Below are positions 36,851-50,342 of a stretch of DNA of 64,000 nucleotides, one piece after another. Position 1 is the stretch's first letter, and each line of letters begins with the position of its first letter. The stretch is from contig CM025850.1 of the NCBI GenBank assembly GCA_003952965.2, forward strand, positions 3,335,269 to 3,399,268. Direction: 5' to 3'. Source of the stretch: Morella rubra. Taxonomy: Eukaryota; Streptophyta; Magnoliopsida; Fagales; Myricaceae. The translations under genes and the position numbers were made by a program. The notes below the pieces were generated by a model, which saw only the letters and a list, made by a program, of their open reading frames with translations, made no database searches and was not told the DNA's origin.

Positions 36851-37843
36851 TGCTTTTTGAAACTGTGCGTATTACAGGATCTTAATGTAATGGGTATATA
36901 TATATATACTAATACACCCAGAAAAAGTGAAATGTGGCAGAAGTTTCAAATGGGGATATAAAAAAGTGACTCAAATAAACATAGCTGGTTGCTATCATAA
37001 GGGTACGTACTGATGATGAAATACAGTAGATGTAAAGAATTTATAAGTTGTGAAGAGAGATGGAAGTCAATAATTGGCCGGACATCAAGGAAAAATATAA
37101 TGTGATCGTACGTAGGTTTATAATGAGATGCTTTTCAGGGAAATAAATGAATTTGCTAAATAATACATACACCCATCTTCTAGATGAACGAGTGGGTCAT
37201 ATATATATAGGCAAAAACGAGGTTAGTACACCTAGTTAATAAAACTATTAATCAGTATTATTAGCTTTGACCAAGAAAATTATCGTTTTTACGTATATTT
37301 GAGACAAGTGTAGGTAAACAAAACATTATGGCTTTTATTGCTTTTGAAAAGGTTCCATGCTTTTATTGCTTTTAGTTGAGTAGTATCTTTTTATGTTTAC
37401 TTAATTGGGTCATGTCTCTGTTCATGATTAACGGTGGCAGATTAGTTTTTGTACAATTTTTAAAATTTTAAATTAGTTTACTTAAAGAAAAAAAAAAAGG
37501 TTTCTGGAAAGCAATAAATTTAATATATATATAGCCCTTGTTTTGGCTATAGGATATAATTTAAGATTACATATTGAAAAAAAAAAAGGATTTTTTTTCA
37601 TTAATAAAACTAGTCTGTACCCGAGGTACATGGCCGGATCGATGCAGATATAATAGAGTAATTGCTGAAATACAAAACATTTTATTTCACGAACTGATCA
37701 CATCATGATATACTTTGATATATATATAGCCAACAGGCCCAACATGATCGGCAAATAATTTCGAGACTTTAAAGGCATATGAAAAGAAAGGAAAACCTTA
37801 ACAAAAACCTCTCTCTGGCTGAATAGTATTCACACATACAAAA
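36851..37843. other. Upstream region of oxygenase A, before the tandem repeat
   Basis: Promoter side of gene A on the minus strand: a TATA-like run of TA repeats lies at about 36896-36910, 46-60 bp before the start codon. Beyond it the DNA is AT-rich with poly-A/T tracts, and no gene is seen. Confidence 0.4.
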
Positions 37844-40800
37844 GCTCAATGTTTCATTTGAAGTACGAATAGTACTCCTTTGGTCAAGCCTTGACCCAGA
37901 GCGCGCGCGCAGTCGTGCACTAGCTTGTTTGCAAAATATTATCGTCTCTATCTAGACTATCAGGAAGGATTATTATAATAAGCGACATCCGGAACAAGTC
38001 GAGGTTGCGTAAATGAATGTTGTTCTCACATCATACGTACGTCTGACTAAAGGCATTCATTTTCTGAAGCTTCTAGGGCTTGTTCGGGCTAAAACGTGCG
38101 TTAATGCTGCCATCAACGTCTCTTTTGTGCATTAGTTGAAATATGTTTGGAAAAGTTTGTGGTTGATCTGTCTTGTACATGTCTTCTATGTACGTTACAG
38201 ACAAACCGCGTTTGGAGATTAAGACATTCGGATCACTTGGGCTTAGCTGTTCCAGGAGTTATTGTCAACTGAAATAATTATTTATGCAGACATATTCATA
38301 TATCGGATGGTGGAAGTTCAGTACGCCAAACTAATTAAGGTTAGAGTAAGTCTTCAAAAAGGATGCTTGTGACCTTCAGCCAAAAGAAGGAAGAAGTGGG
38401 CCGATGAGAAGAGGTGACCCCAGCCCTTAGCAAGGGCTATCTCTCTTTGCGAGAGAATATTCTGATGAATCAAGATGAGTACTGTTCCAGTAATAACCCG
38501 GCCATATTATTGCAGCTGCTAGCTCCTAATCATGATGTTTACCAAATAATCGGTGGAATCTGAAAACGACTCTTCGCTTTAATTTGTTCCAGCTCAATTA
38601 TAGCTTTTGTCCACGCTAATTATGGCGGATAATTTTTAGGTCCTTGGATATGGACAACGAATTATCTCATTCCCTCCTATGTATGGATCTGTCATAAGAA
38701 CGAACGACGGCATTCTAACATGACAGTTTATCGATGAAGTTGCCAGTACTACTTATTAATTAATTGAAACCTAATTCGTTCTATATATATGTAAATCGCA
38801 ACATTAATTAATATTTCTGAAGCGACTGGAATTGGGCGGATAATTTTTTTGGAGTTAAATTCGACCAATTTCTATCTGTTTTCCCCTGAGAGGCTGAGAG
38901 CAATGGAATAGTGATCATGAGCCAGCGTTGGGGCTTGCATATGCAGTGAGCCTATTATGGATGATCAAATACATCCAGCTAGCACTCTAACTTGAAGCCA
39001 AGACAATGGAAAACCCATGAAGGAGGCAATATATGTTGGATATATATAAGATGAATTAATGCACTTATGTATATAGCTAGGGCATACATATATATGCAAG
39101 CAGGGGTAACACGCGAATGAGCGGGAGGTTCTGCACTAAAGTTTCTCACCATTCAGAGCCAAAAAGGAGTTATGGATCAACAACCCTGAAATCATACATA
39201 TTCATTGATTATTTATACTTTTGCACCTTATAAAGACTTAAATTATGACAAAGACAGTATTTGCTTTACTTCGTGATGCTGCATTAATTAGCCCACCGGG
39301 GCATATATAGTTCAATGCATTCTCACAGAAGAATCACAAATATCTATTCCACTTCCTTTTCACAAAGCTTTATACAGAACATGGCACCAAACGGATCATA
39401 CGAACCGGTGCTGAAACCAAGTTTAGACTCGATCAAGCTGTAGCGACCGGGCTTATTTGAATACATCGTAGGCATACAAACTTCAGTACCACGCCATGAC
39501 ATAACTTTTAGGTTCCTTGTTCCTTATTCTGAACTATAAATTTATTGTACATTATCTGTCGCACATGCAGTCAAACAGCGTCGCCGTCCCGAACTTTTAT
39601 TCTCATCCTCTCCAGATTAGACTTTCCTCTGAGATTACGGGAGAAGAAACCCTTGACGTATTCTTCCATTCCGAGCCTTCTAAATAACGGTGGGCTTTCT
39701 GCGCTCAACACACTTCTCGAAGGCCCAATCTCTGCTTCGAATTTGGGGTTGAAGAACATAGCGACGGAGATCCTTTCTTTCTCTGAATTCACTACTGCCC
39801 TGTGCTCAACGCTTGTGTAGGCCCCATTGCTCAACATCTGGAACAGAACGGAGACATACAAATATTAATATACAGAATATAAGAAAGTACAATGTCCGAT
39901 GTAGTTCTCTAATTGTTGAGTCAAATTTATTTGTGCATGCCGCCGCTTACTTAAGAACATATATATAAATATAATATGGTTGTTGTGTCTGGATATAGCT
40001 CGATCCGTTTCTATTTTCATATCTTCCAATCGTGCGGTTCCTAAGATTTTACAAGGGAGTTATCGTCAACAACGGCTGTCGTTTAGCAAGTACTCCTCTG
40101 TCCCACAAAGCGAACTCCGACGGTCCGATATATGTCCCTTGACCAAAACACCCAAAAAGGAAAGTTTTGCAGCAAAGGGCGCCGGATCAGTCGCAAATAT
40201 TTGACCTAATTACTTCTGATCCGTTCAGGAATTTTCAATTTTAGAAAACTTCGGGTATTCATCTAAATTTCACCAAGTCAAATAGTGTAGTTAATTAATA
40301 AGGCTAAGCAAAAAAAGAAGAAGCATTATTTTAGATTTTATACGTGGGCTTTGGCACTATATAGAATAGGAGTCCTAACTTTTTTATTTATATTTTTTAA
40401 TTACATATATAATTTTGAAATATTGATATATATCGCTATGAAAACCCTTAATGGTGCTCGCAGGGGAAAAAAGAGTACGTTCTAAGATGTAGAAATTACT
40501 GACAGACGGAAGGATTATGAGTTAACAATGATTTAGGAACATCCGTGAAGGTCAGTTGCACATGGCCGGAATTATATGGTGAGAACTGATCCGTAGCAAA
40601 ACCAGAGAACGATGTTTATGTTCATGATCATCATCCATAACTGTGCTGTGTAGTGCATTATTCGTGCCAAAGATATGTATGAATGTAACTGCCATGATTG
40701 GAAATGGTATCAGATAATGATAAAAAAGCTTGAATATGCTGATGGCTAAAGTTTCCAAAAATAGACTAGGTTCAGTATACCACGTGCTTTTCTATAAAAA

Positions 40801-42961
40801 GTTTAGGCAAGGAAGTGATAGAAAAGTATGACAAACCTCCATAATGTCTCCTACATTCACAACAAAGGCACCTGGGAGGAAGTGCACCGGGATCCAAACC
40901 CCATCTTTCTTTATCTGGAGACCTTCTACTCCGTTGACTTCATGAAGGATGGTGATACCAGAAGCGTCCGAGTGAGGGGTAAGGCCAACAACAAGTTGTG
41001 GTTGCGGACATGGAGGATAGTAAGTCATCCTCACTGATTGCATCCCATCTTCAAACAACTCCTCCATCTCTCTCGTGTCAACCTTCAGAGCTTTTCCCAT
41101 CAGCCCCATAAGTGCCATGCCAAGTTTTTGCGACTCCTTGAAGTATGCCTCTAAGGTGCTTCTGTAGGAATCACGTAAGAAATATGGTAAAAGTTAGTAG
41201 GTGTGCTTATGATTAGACGGAGAGAGAGAGAGAGATCAGAGAGAGAACCTCAAGGACGAAGGGAGCTCTGGCAACAAATGCGGCTTTCTTCTGGAAAGAG
41301 GGTTGATAAACATGTAAAACCTGTCACCCCAATCTAGCTTTTGATCTTTGCATCGAACAATTGTTCCGTAGCCTTCAACATCACCTGGCCTTACTTTGTA
41401 TTTCATTTTTTCTTCCAAGGGAAGCTTGAAGAACTCTTCGATCTCAAATTTCATCTTCTCTAGTAGTGTAGAGCTAACTCCATGGTTCACCAACTGTATA
41501 ACCACATTATGACAAACTATTTAGTATGCTGTTCTAAGGCTGATTAATTTGTACCGTTAAGTAAAAAAAGAGTAAAGGAAAAGAAAAAGTAGACACTGCT
41601 ATGCACCAATTGTTCGAATTTTTCGAACAAAAAAATCCTGTCCTTCATCTTCTCACACAGAAATATTCACACATGTATTAATTACTCTTCATACCTGATC
41701 AGGTCCATTAATTCATGTGGTTGAGTTTTTCTAAACCGACAAACCCTAGGATTCGCGGGGTATATTACTGGAGTTTATGGATAAATTAATTGTTGAAGAA
41801 AGTTGAGAGAAACCTGAAAGAAGCCCCAAGCTTTGCAAGCTGAATGCAACTTCCCCAGTTCAATGTCTGTGGCCTCCCCGAAGATCAATTTTTCCATGTC
41901 AATTGCGGGCAAGGAAGCTGTCCCATCGGAGAGACCAAAAGGGCCCTCAGCTAGCTCCGGGCAAAGATAGTTCTGTGGGATTTCCGTCGTCATCGGGTTT
42001 TTGGCGAGTTCCATAACGCTGAGAACTGAATTGGAGCTCAAAAGGTCAACTGGCTCCAGCGTTGCCATTGCTTAGCCTAGGTGCACCTCTAGCTAGTAAC
42101 ATGCAAAGGATATATATAGCCAGAAAAAGGACCTTGCTGGAATTAAAAGCAAGTTCCTTAAGATATTGATCATGAGAGTGTCTGCAGAATCTGACTATGA
42201 CCAACGAAAGGGTGATAGCTAGCCTTATAATTAATTGATGGTTAATCATTAATAGCTGTCATGGTGCATGTAAATTACAATAATTCGTTCACCTGATCAT
42301 GGTAACAATTTTACCGTATATAATTTGTATCAGGTTTATTCTTTGATCTTCAACAAAGCAATATTTTTTTCTGTTCGATCTTTGATCAGCTAGAACGTTC
42401 TATTGCTTTATATACATACACTGCAAAATTTCAATGTTATCGTTGGAATCTCGAAGGCTTCAGCACAGCTGGATCCTGAGGAAATTCTTTAAACGACATT
42501 ATTACGACCTTTTACCGGGTAGAAGATACCAGATGGACTAGAAGACAATCCTTTTTTTCTAATTTCTTTCTCTCTTTCTTTTCTGTGGCTGCTAAGGGAA
42601 ATATAGATGTAGCAGTTGGTATCTCTCGAGTATTATATATATATATATATGATAATTGTCTCAGAAGAACAAAATTACCTGCATGCACCGATGCACAACA
42701 CATGTCAATCGAGGCAATGGAGATCCAGTCGATCCATCACCGTTATTTTATGTAGAGGTTTGAAGGTTTCTGATCAAATTCGCTTTGTTTCTTTCTCTTT
42801 TTTTTTTTTTTATCTTTTTTTTTAAACTAGTTATGACTTGAATTTACAGCTATTCGACGTGAAGATCATATATAATGACAACGTTATGAAATCCCCGTGT
42901 TGTGGCAATTTATACAAATGTGTGACATCTGTTGACTTTACCGCTAATTAAGAATTTGTTC
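37844..42961. repeat. Tandem duplication unit 1 (about 5.12 kb, carries oxygenase B)
   Basis: Starts at GCTCAATGTTTCATTTGAAG and ends at AATTAAGAATTTGTTC. The same sequence recurs from 42982 to 48094 at an offset of 5138. The unit includes the complete gene B, about 1.7 kb of its 3' flank and about 0.9 kb of 5' flank. Only a handful of differences from unit 2 were found by eye, near 39930, 40685, 41680, 41983, 42777, 42888 and in the poly-T tract near 42800. Confidence 0.96.
39571..42068 (-). CDS. SRG1-like 2-oxoglutarate/Fe(II)-dependent oxygenase B, 363 aa
   Basis: Exons on the minus strand: 41814-42068, 41249-41493, 40837-41161, 39571-39837 (1092 nt with stop). Introns match gene A in position and phase. 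Ligands are His230, Asp232 (TPHSDASG) and His287 (SVEHRAVVN), and Arg297/Ser299 is the 2-oxoglutarate pair. It is clearly a paralogue of A: exon 3 and exon 4 align throughout, and both keep MQSVRMTYYPPC and KDGVWIPV. The N-terminal exon is more divergent (MATLEPVDLL). All catalytic residues are present. It lies in the first of two nearly identical tandem units, with its own promoter region inside the unit. Enzyme class is certain; substrate unknown. Confidence 0.93.
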
Positions 42962-42981
42962 CAGACTCGGACATACGAACC
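42962..42981. other. 20-bp junction between the two tandem units
   Basis: CAGACTCGGACATACGAACC separates the units and is not part of the repeat. Its ACATAC-AA portion loosely resembles the bases left of unit 1 (ACATACAAAA), which may be microhomology or the worn edge of the repeat. Confidence 0.7.
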
Positions 42982-45900
42982 GCTCAATGTTTCATTTGAA
43001 GTACGAATAGTACTCCTTTGGTCAAGCCTTGACCCAGAGCGCGCGCGCAGTCGTGCACTAGCTTGTTTGCAAAATATTATCGTCTCTATCTAGACTATCA
43101 GGAAGGATTATTATAATAAGCGACATCCGGAACAAGTCGAGGTTGCGTAAATGAATGTTGTTCTCACATCATACGTACGTCTGACTAAAGGCATTCATTT
43201 TCTGAAGCTTCTAGGGCTTGTTCGGGCTAAAACGTGCGTTAATGCTGCCATCAACGTCTCTTTTGTGCATTAGTTGAAATATGTTTGGAAAAGTTTGTGG
43301 TTGATCTGTCTTGTACATGTCTTCTATGTACGTTACAGACAAACCGCGTTTGGAGATTAAGACATTCGGATCACTTGGGCTTAGCTGTTCCAGGAGTTAT
43401 TGTCAACTGAAATAATTATTTATGCAGACATATTCATATATCGGATGGTGGAAGTTCAGTACGCCAAACTAATTAAGGTTAGAGTAAGTCTTCAAAAAGG
43501 ATGCTTGTGACCTTCAGCCAAAAGAAGGAAGAAGTGGGCCGATGAGAAGAGGTGACCCCAGCCCTTAGCAAGGGCTATCTCTCTTTGCGAGAGAATATTC
43601 TGATGAATCAAGATGAGTACTGTTCCAGTAATAACCCGGCCATATTATTGCAGCTGCTAGCTCCTAATCATGATGTTTACCAAATAATCGGTGGAATCTG
43701 AAAACGACTCTTCGCTTTAATTTGTTCCAGCTCAATTATAGCTTTTGTCCACGCTAATTATGGCGGATAATTTTTAGGTCCTTGGATATGGACAACGAAT
43801 TATCTCATTCCCTCCTATGTATGGATCTGTCATAAGAACGAACGACGGCATTCTAACATGACAGTTTATCGATGAAGTTGCCAGTACTACTTATTAATTA
43901 ATTGAAACCTAATTCGTTCTATATATATGTAAATCGCAACATTAATTAATATTTCTGAAGCGACTGGAATTGGGCGGATAATTTTTTTGGAGTTAAATTC
44001 GACCAATTTCTATCTGTTTTCCCCTGAGAGGCTGAGAGCAATGGAATAGTGATCATGAGCCAGCGTTGGGGCTTGCATATGCAGTGAGCCTATTATGGAT
44101 GATCAAATACATCCAGCTAGCACTCTAACTTGAAGCCAAGACAATGGAAAACCCATGAAGGAGGCAATATATGTTGGATATATATAAGATGAATTAATGC
44201 ACTTATGTATATAGCTAGGGCATACATATATATGCAAGCAGGGGTAACACGCGAATGAGCGGGAGGTTCTGCACTAAAGTTTCTCACCATTCAGAGCCAA
44301 AAAGGAGTTATGGATCAACAACCCTGAAATCATACATATTCATTGATTATTTATACTTTTGCACCTTATAAAGACTTAAATTATGACAAAGACAGTATTT
44401 GCTTTACTTCGTGATGCTGCATTAATTAGCCCACCGGGGCATATATAGTTCAATGCATTCTCACAGAAGAATCACAAATATCTATTCCACTTCCTTTTCA
44501 CAAAGCTTTATACAGAACATGGCACCAAACGGATCATACGAACCGGTGCTGAAACCAAGTTTAGACTCGATCAAGCTGTAGCGACCGGGCTTATTTGAAT
44601 ACATCGTAGGCATACAAACTTCAGTACCACGCCATGACATAACTTTTAGGTTCCTTGTTCCTTATTCTGAACTATAAATTTATTGTACATTATCTGTCGC
44701 ACATGCAGTCAAACAGCGTCGCCGTCCCGAACTTTTATTCTCATCCTCTCCAGATTAGACTTTCCTCTGAGATTACGGGAGAAGAAACCCTTGACGTATT
44801 CTTCCATTCCGAGCCTTCTAAATAACGGTGGGCTTTCTGCGCTCAACACACTTCTCGAAGGCCCAATCTCTGCTTCGAATTTGGGGTTGAAGAACATAGC
44901 GACGGAGATCCTTTCTTTCTCTGAATTCACTACTGCCCTGTGCTCAACGCTTGTGTAGGCCCCATTGCTCAACATCTGGAACAGAACGGAGACATACAAA
45001 TATTAATATACAGAATATAAGAAAGTACAATGTCCGATGTAGTTCTCTAATTGTTGAGTCAAATTTACTTGTGCATGCCGCCGCTTACTTAAGAACATAT
45101 ATATAAATATAATATGGTTGTTGTGTCTGGATATAGCTCGATCCGTTTCTATTTTCATATCTTCCAATCGTGCGGTTCCTAAGATTTTACAAGGGAGTTA
45201 TCGTCAACAACGGCTGTCGTTTAGCAAGTACTCCTCTGTCCCACAAAGCGAACTCCGACGGTCCGATATATGTCCCTTGACCAAAACACCCAAAAAGGAA
45301 AGTTTTGCAGCAAAGGGCGCCGGATCAGTCGCAAATATTTGACCTAATTACTTCTGATCCGTTCAGGAATTTTCAATTTTAGAAAACTTCGGGTATTCAT
45401 CTAAATTTCACCAAGTCAAATAGTGTAGTTAATTAATAAGGCTAAGCAAAAAAAGAAGAAGCATTATTTTAGATTTTATACGTGGGCTTTGGCACTATAT
45501 AGAATAGGAGTCCTAACTTTTTTATTTATATTTTTTAATTACATATATAATTTTGAAATATTGATATATATCGCTATGAAAACCCTTAATGGTGCTCGCA
45601 GGGGAAAAAAGAGTACGTTCTAAGATGTAGAAATTACTGACAGACGGAAGGATTATGAGTTAACAATGATTTAGGAACATCCGTGAAGGTCAGTTGCACA
45701 TGGCCGGAATTATATGGTGAGAACTGATCCGTAGCAAAACCAGAGAACGATGTTTATGTTCATGATCATCATCCATAACTGTGCTGTGTAGTGCATTATT
45801 CGTGCCAAAGATATGTATGAATTTAACTGCCATGATTGGAAATGGTATCAGATAATGATAAAAAAGCTTGAATATGCTGATGGCTAAAGTTTCCAAAAAT

Positions 45901-48094
45901 AGACTAGGTTCAGTATACCACGTGCTTTTCTATAAAAAGTTTAGGCAAGGAAGTGATAGAAAAGTATGACAAACCTCCATAATGTCTCCTACATTCACAA
46001 CAAAGGCACCTGGGAGGAAGTGCACCGGGATCCAAACCCCATCTTTCTTTATCTGGAGACCTTCTACTCCGTTGACTTCATGAAGGATGGTGATACCAGA
46101 AGCGTCCGAGTGAGGGGTAAGGCCAACAACAAGTTGTGGTTGCGGACATGGAGGATAGTAAGTCATCCTCACTGATTGCATCCCATCTTCAAACAACTCC
46201 TCCATCTCTCTCGTGTCAACCTTCAGAGCTTTTCCCATCAGCCCCATAAGTGCCATGCCAAGTTTTTGCGACTCCTTGAAGTATGCCTCTAAGGTGCTTC
46301 TGTAGGAATCACGTAAGAAATATGGTAAAAGTTAGTAGGTGTGCTTATGATTAGACGGAGAGAGAGAGAGAGATCAGAGAGAGAACCTCAAGGACGAAGG
46401 GAGCTCTGGCAACAAATGCGGCTTTCTTCTGGAAAGAGGGTTGATAAACATGTAAAACCTGTCACCCCAATCTAGCTTTTGATCTTTGCATCGAACAATT
46501 GTTCCGTAGCCTTCAACATCACCTGGCCTTACTTTGTATTTCATTTTTTCTTCCAAGGGAAGCTTGAAGAACTCTTCGATCTCAAATTTCATCTTCTCTA
46601 GTAGTGTAGAGCTAACTCCATGGTTCACCAACTGTATAACCACATTATGACAAACTATTTAGTATGCTGTTCTAAGGCTGATTAATTTGTACCGTTAAGT
46701 AAAAAAAGAGTAAAGGAAAAGAAAAAGTAGACACTGCTATGCACCAATTGTTCGAATTTTTCGAACAAAAAAATCCTGTCCTTCATCTTCTCACACAGAA
46801 ATATTCACACATGTATTAATACTCTTCATACCTGATCAGGTCCATTAATTCATGTGGTTGAGTTTTTCTAAACCGACAAACCCTAGGATTCGCGGGGTAT
46901 ATTACTGGAGTTTATGGATAAATTAATTGTTGAAGAAAGTTGAGAGAAACCTGAAAGAAGCCCCAAGCTTTGCAAGCTGAATGCAACTTCCCCAGTTCAA
47001 TGTCTGTGGCCTCCCCGAAGATCAATTTTTCCATGTCAATTGCGGGCAAGGAAGCTGTCCCATCGGAGAGACCAAAAGGGCCCTCAGCTAGCTCCGGGCA
47101 AAGATAGTTCTGTGGGATTTCGTCGTCATCGGGTTTTTGGCGAGTTCCATAACGCTGAGAACTGAATTGGAGCTCAAAAGGTCAACTGGCTCCAGCGTTG
47201 CCATTGCTTAGCCTAGGTGCACCTCTAGCTAGTAACATGCAAAGGATATATATAGCCAGAAAAAGGACCTTGCTGGAATTAAAAGCAAGTTCCTTAAGAT
47301 ATTGATCATGAGAGTGTCTGCAGAATCTGACTATGACCAACGAAAGGGTGATAGCTAGCCTTATAATTAATTGATGGTTAATCATTAATAGCTGTCATGG
47401 TGCATGTAAATTACAATAATTCGTTCACCTGATCATGGTAACAATTTTACCGTATATAATTTGTATCAGGTTTATTCTTTGATCTTCAACAAAGCAATAT
47501 TTTTTTCTGTTCGATCTTTGATCAGCTAGAACGTTCTATTGCTTTATATACATACACTGCAAAATTTCAATGTTATCGTTGGAATCTCGAAGGCTTCAGC
47601 ACAGCTGGATCCTGAGGAAATTCTTTAAACGACATTATTACGACCTTTTACCGGGTAGAAGATACCAGATGGACTAGAAGACAATCCTTTTTTTCTAATT
47701 TCTTTCTCTCTTTCTTTTCTGTGGCTGCTAAGGGAAATATAGATGTAGCAGTTGGTATCTCTCGAGTATTATATATATATATATATGATAATTGTCTCAG
47801 AAGAACAAAATTACCTGCATGCACCGATGCACAACACATGTCAATCGAGGCAATGGAGATCCAGTCGATCCATCACCGTTATTTTATGTAGAGGTTTGAA
47901 GGTTTCTGATCAAATTTGCTTTGTTTCTTTCTCTTTTTTTTTTTTTCTTTTTTTTTAAACTAGTTATGACTTGAATTTACAGCTATTCGACGTGAAGATC
48001 ATATATAATGACAACGTTATAAAATCCCCGTGTTGTGGCAATTTATACAAATGTGTGACATCTGTTGACTTTACCGCTAATTAAGAATTTGTTC
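42982..48094. repeat. Tandem duplication unit 2 (about 5.11 kb, carries locus C)
   Basis: Direct repeat of 37844-42961. Indels are a missing T near 46819, a missing C near 47120 and a shorter T/C tract near 47940. Introns and flanks are as alike as the exons, so the copy is very young, or it is an artefact of joining two haplotypes. Confidence 0.96.
44709..47204 (-). pseudogene. SRG1-like oxygenase C, near-identical to B but frameshifted in exon 1
   Basis: Exon positions correspond to gene B: 46951-47204, 46387-46631, 45975-46299, 44709-44975. Exons 2-4 translate to the same protein as B. Exon 1 is 254 nt instead of 255 because one C of GATTTCC is missing near 47120. The frame shifts after about residue 32 and meets a stop roughly ten residues later. 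If real, this copy makes no full enzyme unless translation starts downstream, and that would lose part of the N-terminal domain. A base-calling error is equally possible, since the rest is preserved. The promoter region is the same as B's. Confidence 0.8.
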
Positions 48095-49725
48095 GGTGCA
48101 GGCCGCCGAGATCGCCGCATCGTTGGGAGTACTTTCCGTTGGTATTAAACGTGCTGCGGCGGAGAACGCGTGTCTATCCTAATCAATCCTGTGGGCTATA
48201 ATAAATCAATGTTGCCGCATCAAATTTCACAACGCCGGCCGTACATCAAAGTCATAAATTAACTTTGATAGATGGCACAAATAAACTTGCCGCCAATGGA
48301 AAAGCATGCATTATTATTATTATTATTACTTAAATTTTTTTCAGCAAATAAATAAAAGCGACAGATAAGAATACGAAATTTGCATATATATATACTTAAT
48401 TTGGCCAATAAAATCTGCTGTAGCGGAATATAATTAAGGGTTAATCTTTCTCCTGACTCGAGAAAAATAAGGACTAGAAGTCTCATCTTCTTTCTTGACC
48501 GAACAATATTGAGTTCTCAAATATAATATATATTTATTTATTTATTTAAAAAACCTGCATTTGATCACATAGACCGTAGATGAGCTCTGATTCCAATGGC
48601 ATGCTTACCGTCAAAGTTCATGAGATCAATGGATGAAGTCGTGGGTTCAAGTCCTATTATAATAGGCCGGGTAAAGGGTAATCATAGTACCTAATCAATC
48701 CATATATGTAAGAAATAAAACACAAATTACTTATTTAATGACAAAATTTTAAAATAAAAATAAAAAAAAACATATAAACTAATTCATTGACTAATTCTCA
48801 ACAAATAATATTATACTATATGTATTGGTATGCAAGTAAACCGGTGTGACCGGCCTTTGTAGTTTATTAATTTTGTAGTGATTTTTGTGGAACCTACAAA
48901 TTTTTTATTATGTGGCAGAAAGGGAACACCACTTTAGTTTAGTCAAGGCATGAGCAAGATATGTATCCAAGATAGTCTTTCCTATCCCAAAAGGTACTTG
49001 CAAGTGCCCCTTGAACCTGTCCTAGTTGCGTGATGGTTTGATATTTCCGTCCCCTAACGTTGCTCATGAGGGTGATATATTTTCTAAGCCCATGTGATAA
49101 AACGTGCTTAAATTCTGGGTTTTCTTCTGTAAGGTCGATGCGCATGGTTGGACGAATTCGCACTTCAAAGATTTTTATATTCGAGAAAAGAAAAATAAAA
49201 AACCACGTTTCTGATATTGACATAATATCTCAACGTATAGTCGTCATCAGTGATGCAACGTTCGACTTATTTCTTACCTGCTGTTTGCCACTTGGTCGTA
49301 CGTGTGAGCACACGAGCGAGTTCGATCGGGCTACTTGAACGAAGATGACTCTACAATTTTTTTTTTTTAACAAAGAATTAGGGCCGGCTATTTGGATTTA
49401 TATTTAAAATAGGTTTCGAAAATTTTGTTCCTATAATTAAGGACGGCATACAAAGAATATTATATGTTTTTTTTTAAGTTTTGTTTTAAGTTATTTTTGA
49501 AAACCAAAAAAAGAAAATGAGAAAATATAATTTTTATCTTCTTCTCAAATGATCTGTACGCAACATAATTACCGATTTTTCCATATAAATAATCTTCATG
49601 AATTTAGTTCAGGGTTAAATACAATTTTTTCACCGCCAAATTATAGGCATGTCATTAACATTTTGCATCCATCATGTATGATTTCATTAAATTGAAAACA
49701 AACTTAGACGAAAAAACGAACCATC
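48095..49725. other. Intergenic DNA right of the tandem repeat
   Basis: 48095-48230 is a GC-richer patch with no recognised protein. A sequence at 48595-48650 has a tRNA-B-box-like GGGTTCAAGTCC but no foldable tRNA. The open frame at 48939-49223 (minus) is not recognised. The rest is AT-rich. The 5' region of locus C ends inside the repeat, so nothing here is clearly regulatory. Confidence 0.4.
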
Positions 49726-50330
49726 TGTTAGAGATGATATTGTAATTAATCTATAAAATTTAGTTTTAATATGAGATATTATCAAAATCTTAAATATTCA
49801 AGTTTAAATGTAGGAATATATTTTATATCATATTTTGTATCTTCTCTTATGAATAGAGGCATTTAACTTGTATCTGAATAGATTCACAATACAAAATACA
49901 GTCGTAGACTAGACTTTTACACTAGATTCTATTCTATCTCTTTTTATTATTTCTCTCTTCTTTCTATATTATTCTTCAATTATGCACTTTCTTCTTCTTC
50001 TTGGTATGGGAGCATTCAAATCATGTCTTCTGCATCTTTTAATGTTAGTAATTTTGTCACTATGTGATTGAAACCAGAAAATTACCTTCCTTGGTGTGAA
50101 TTTCTCCTTCATCTGCTGGATTTATAGCAAATCGGCTTAAAGTCAAGAGTTGGTAGGCTATCTCATTGGTGAATTTTCACCTCGGTTGTACTTACAACAA
50201 TAAAAAAAGAAGTGAGTGAAAGAGAAAAAAAGAAACAAGAGAAAGCATGAGAGTTGTGCTTTTGATTTCAAGGTTATATCACTTTCAGTTTTTGTTTTTT
50301 AAACACAAGATTTTAGATTTTTACACCTTG
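49726..50330 (+). mobile_element. Copia-type LTR retrotransposon fossil: LTR, primer site, short internal remnant
   Basis: 49726 to about 50000 is an LTR of about 275 bp starting TGTTAGAGATGATATTGTAA, with a TATGAATAGAGG-type leader box. Directly after it, TGGTATGGGAGC (50002-50013) resembles the TGGTATCAGAGC primer-binding site of Ty1/copia elements. About 300 bp of internal, gag-start-like sequence follows. There is no second LTR, no pol and no open frame. It is a broken, much shortened copy. The same LTR family occurs at 12461 and 13243. Likely old. Confidence 0.55.
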
Positions 50331-50342
50331 TGTCTAACAATT

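Noticed and set aside
39545-45342. Plus-strand frames within the B and C loci (for example 39980-40204 and 45118-45342)
   Set aside because: They are antisense to oxygenase exons or lie in introns, and repeat only because the DNA is duplicated. Nothing suggests coding use.
48595-48680. tRNA-like sequence with GGGTTCAAGTCC
   Set aside because: Only the B-box-like word is present. I could not form acceptor, D or anticodon arms, so it is not called as a tRNA. A SINE relic is possible but unsupported.
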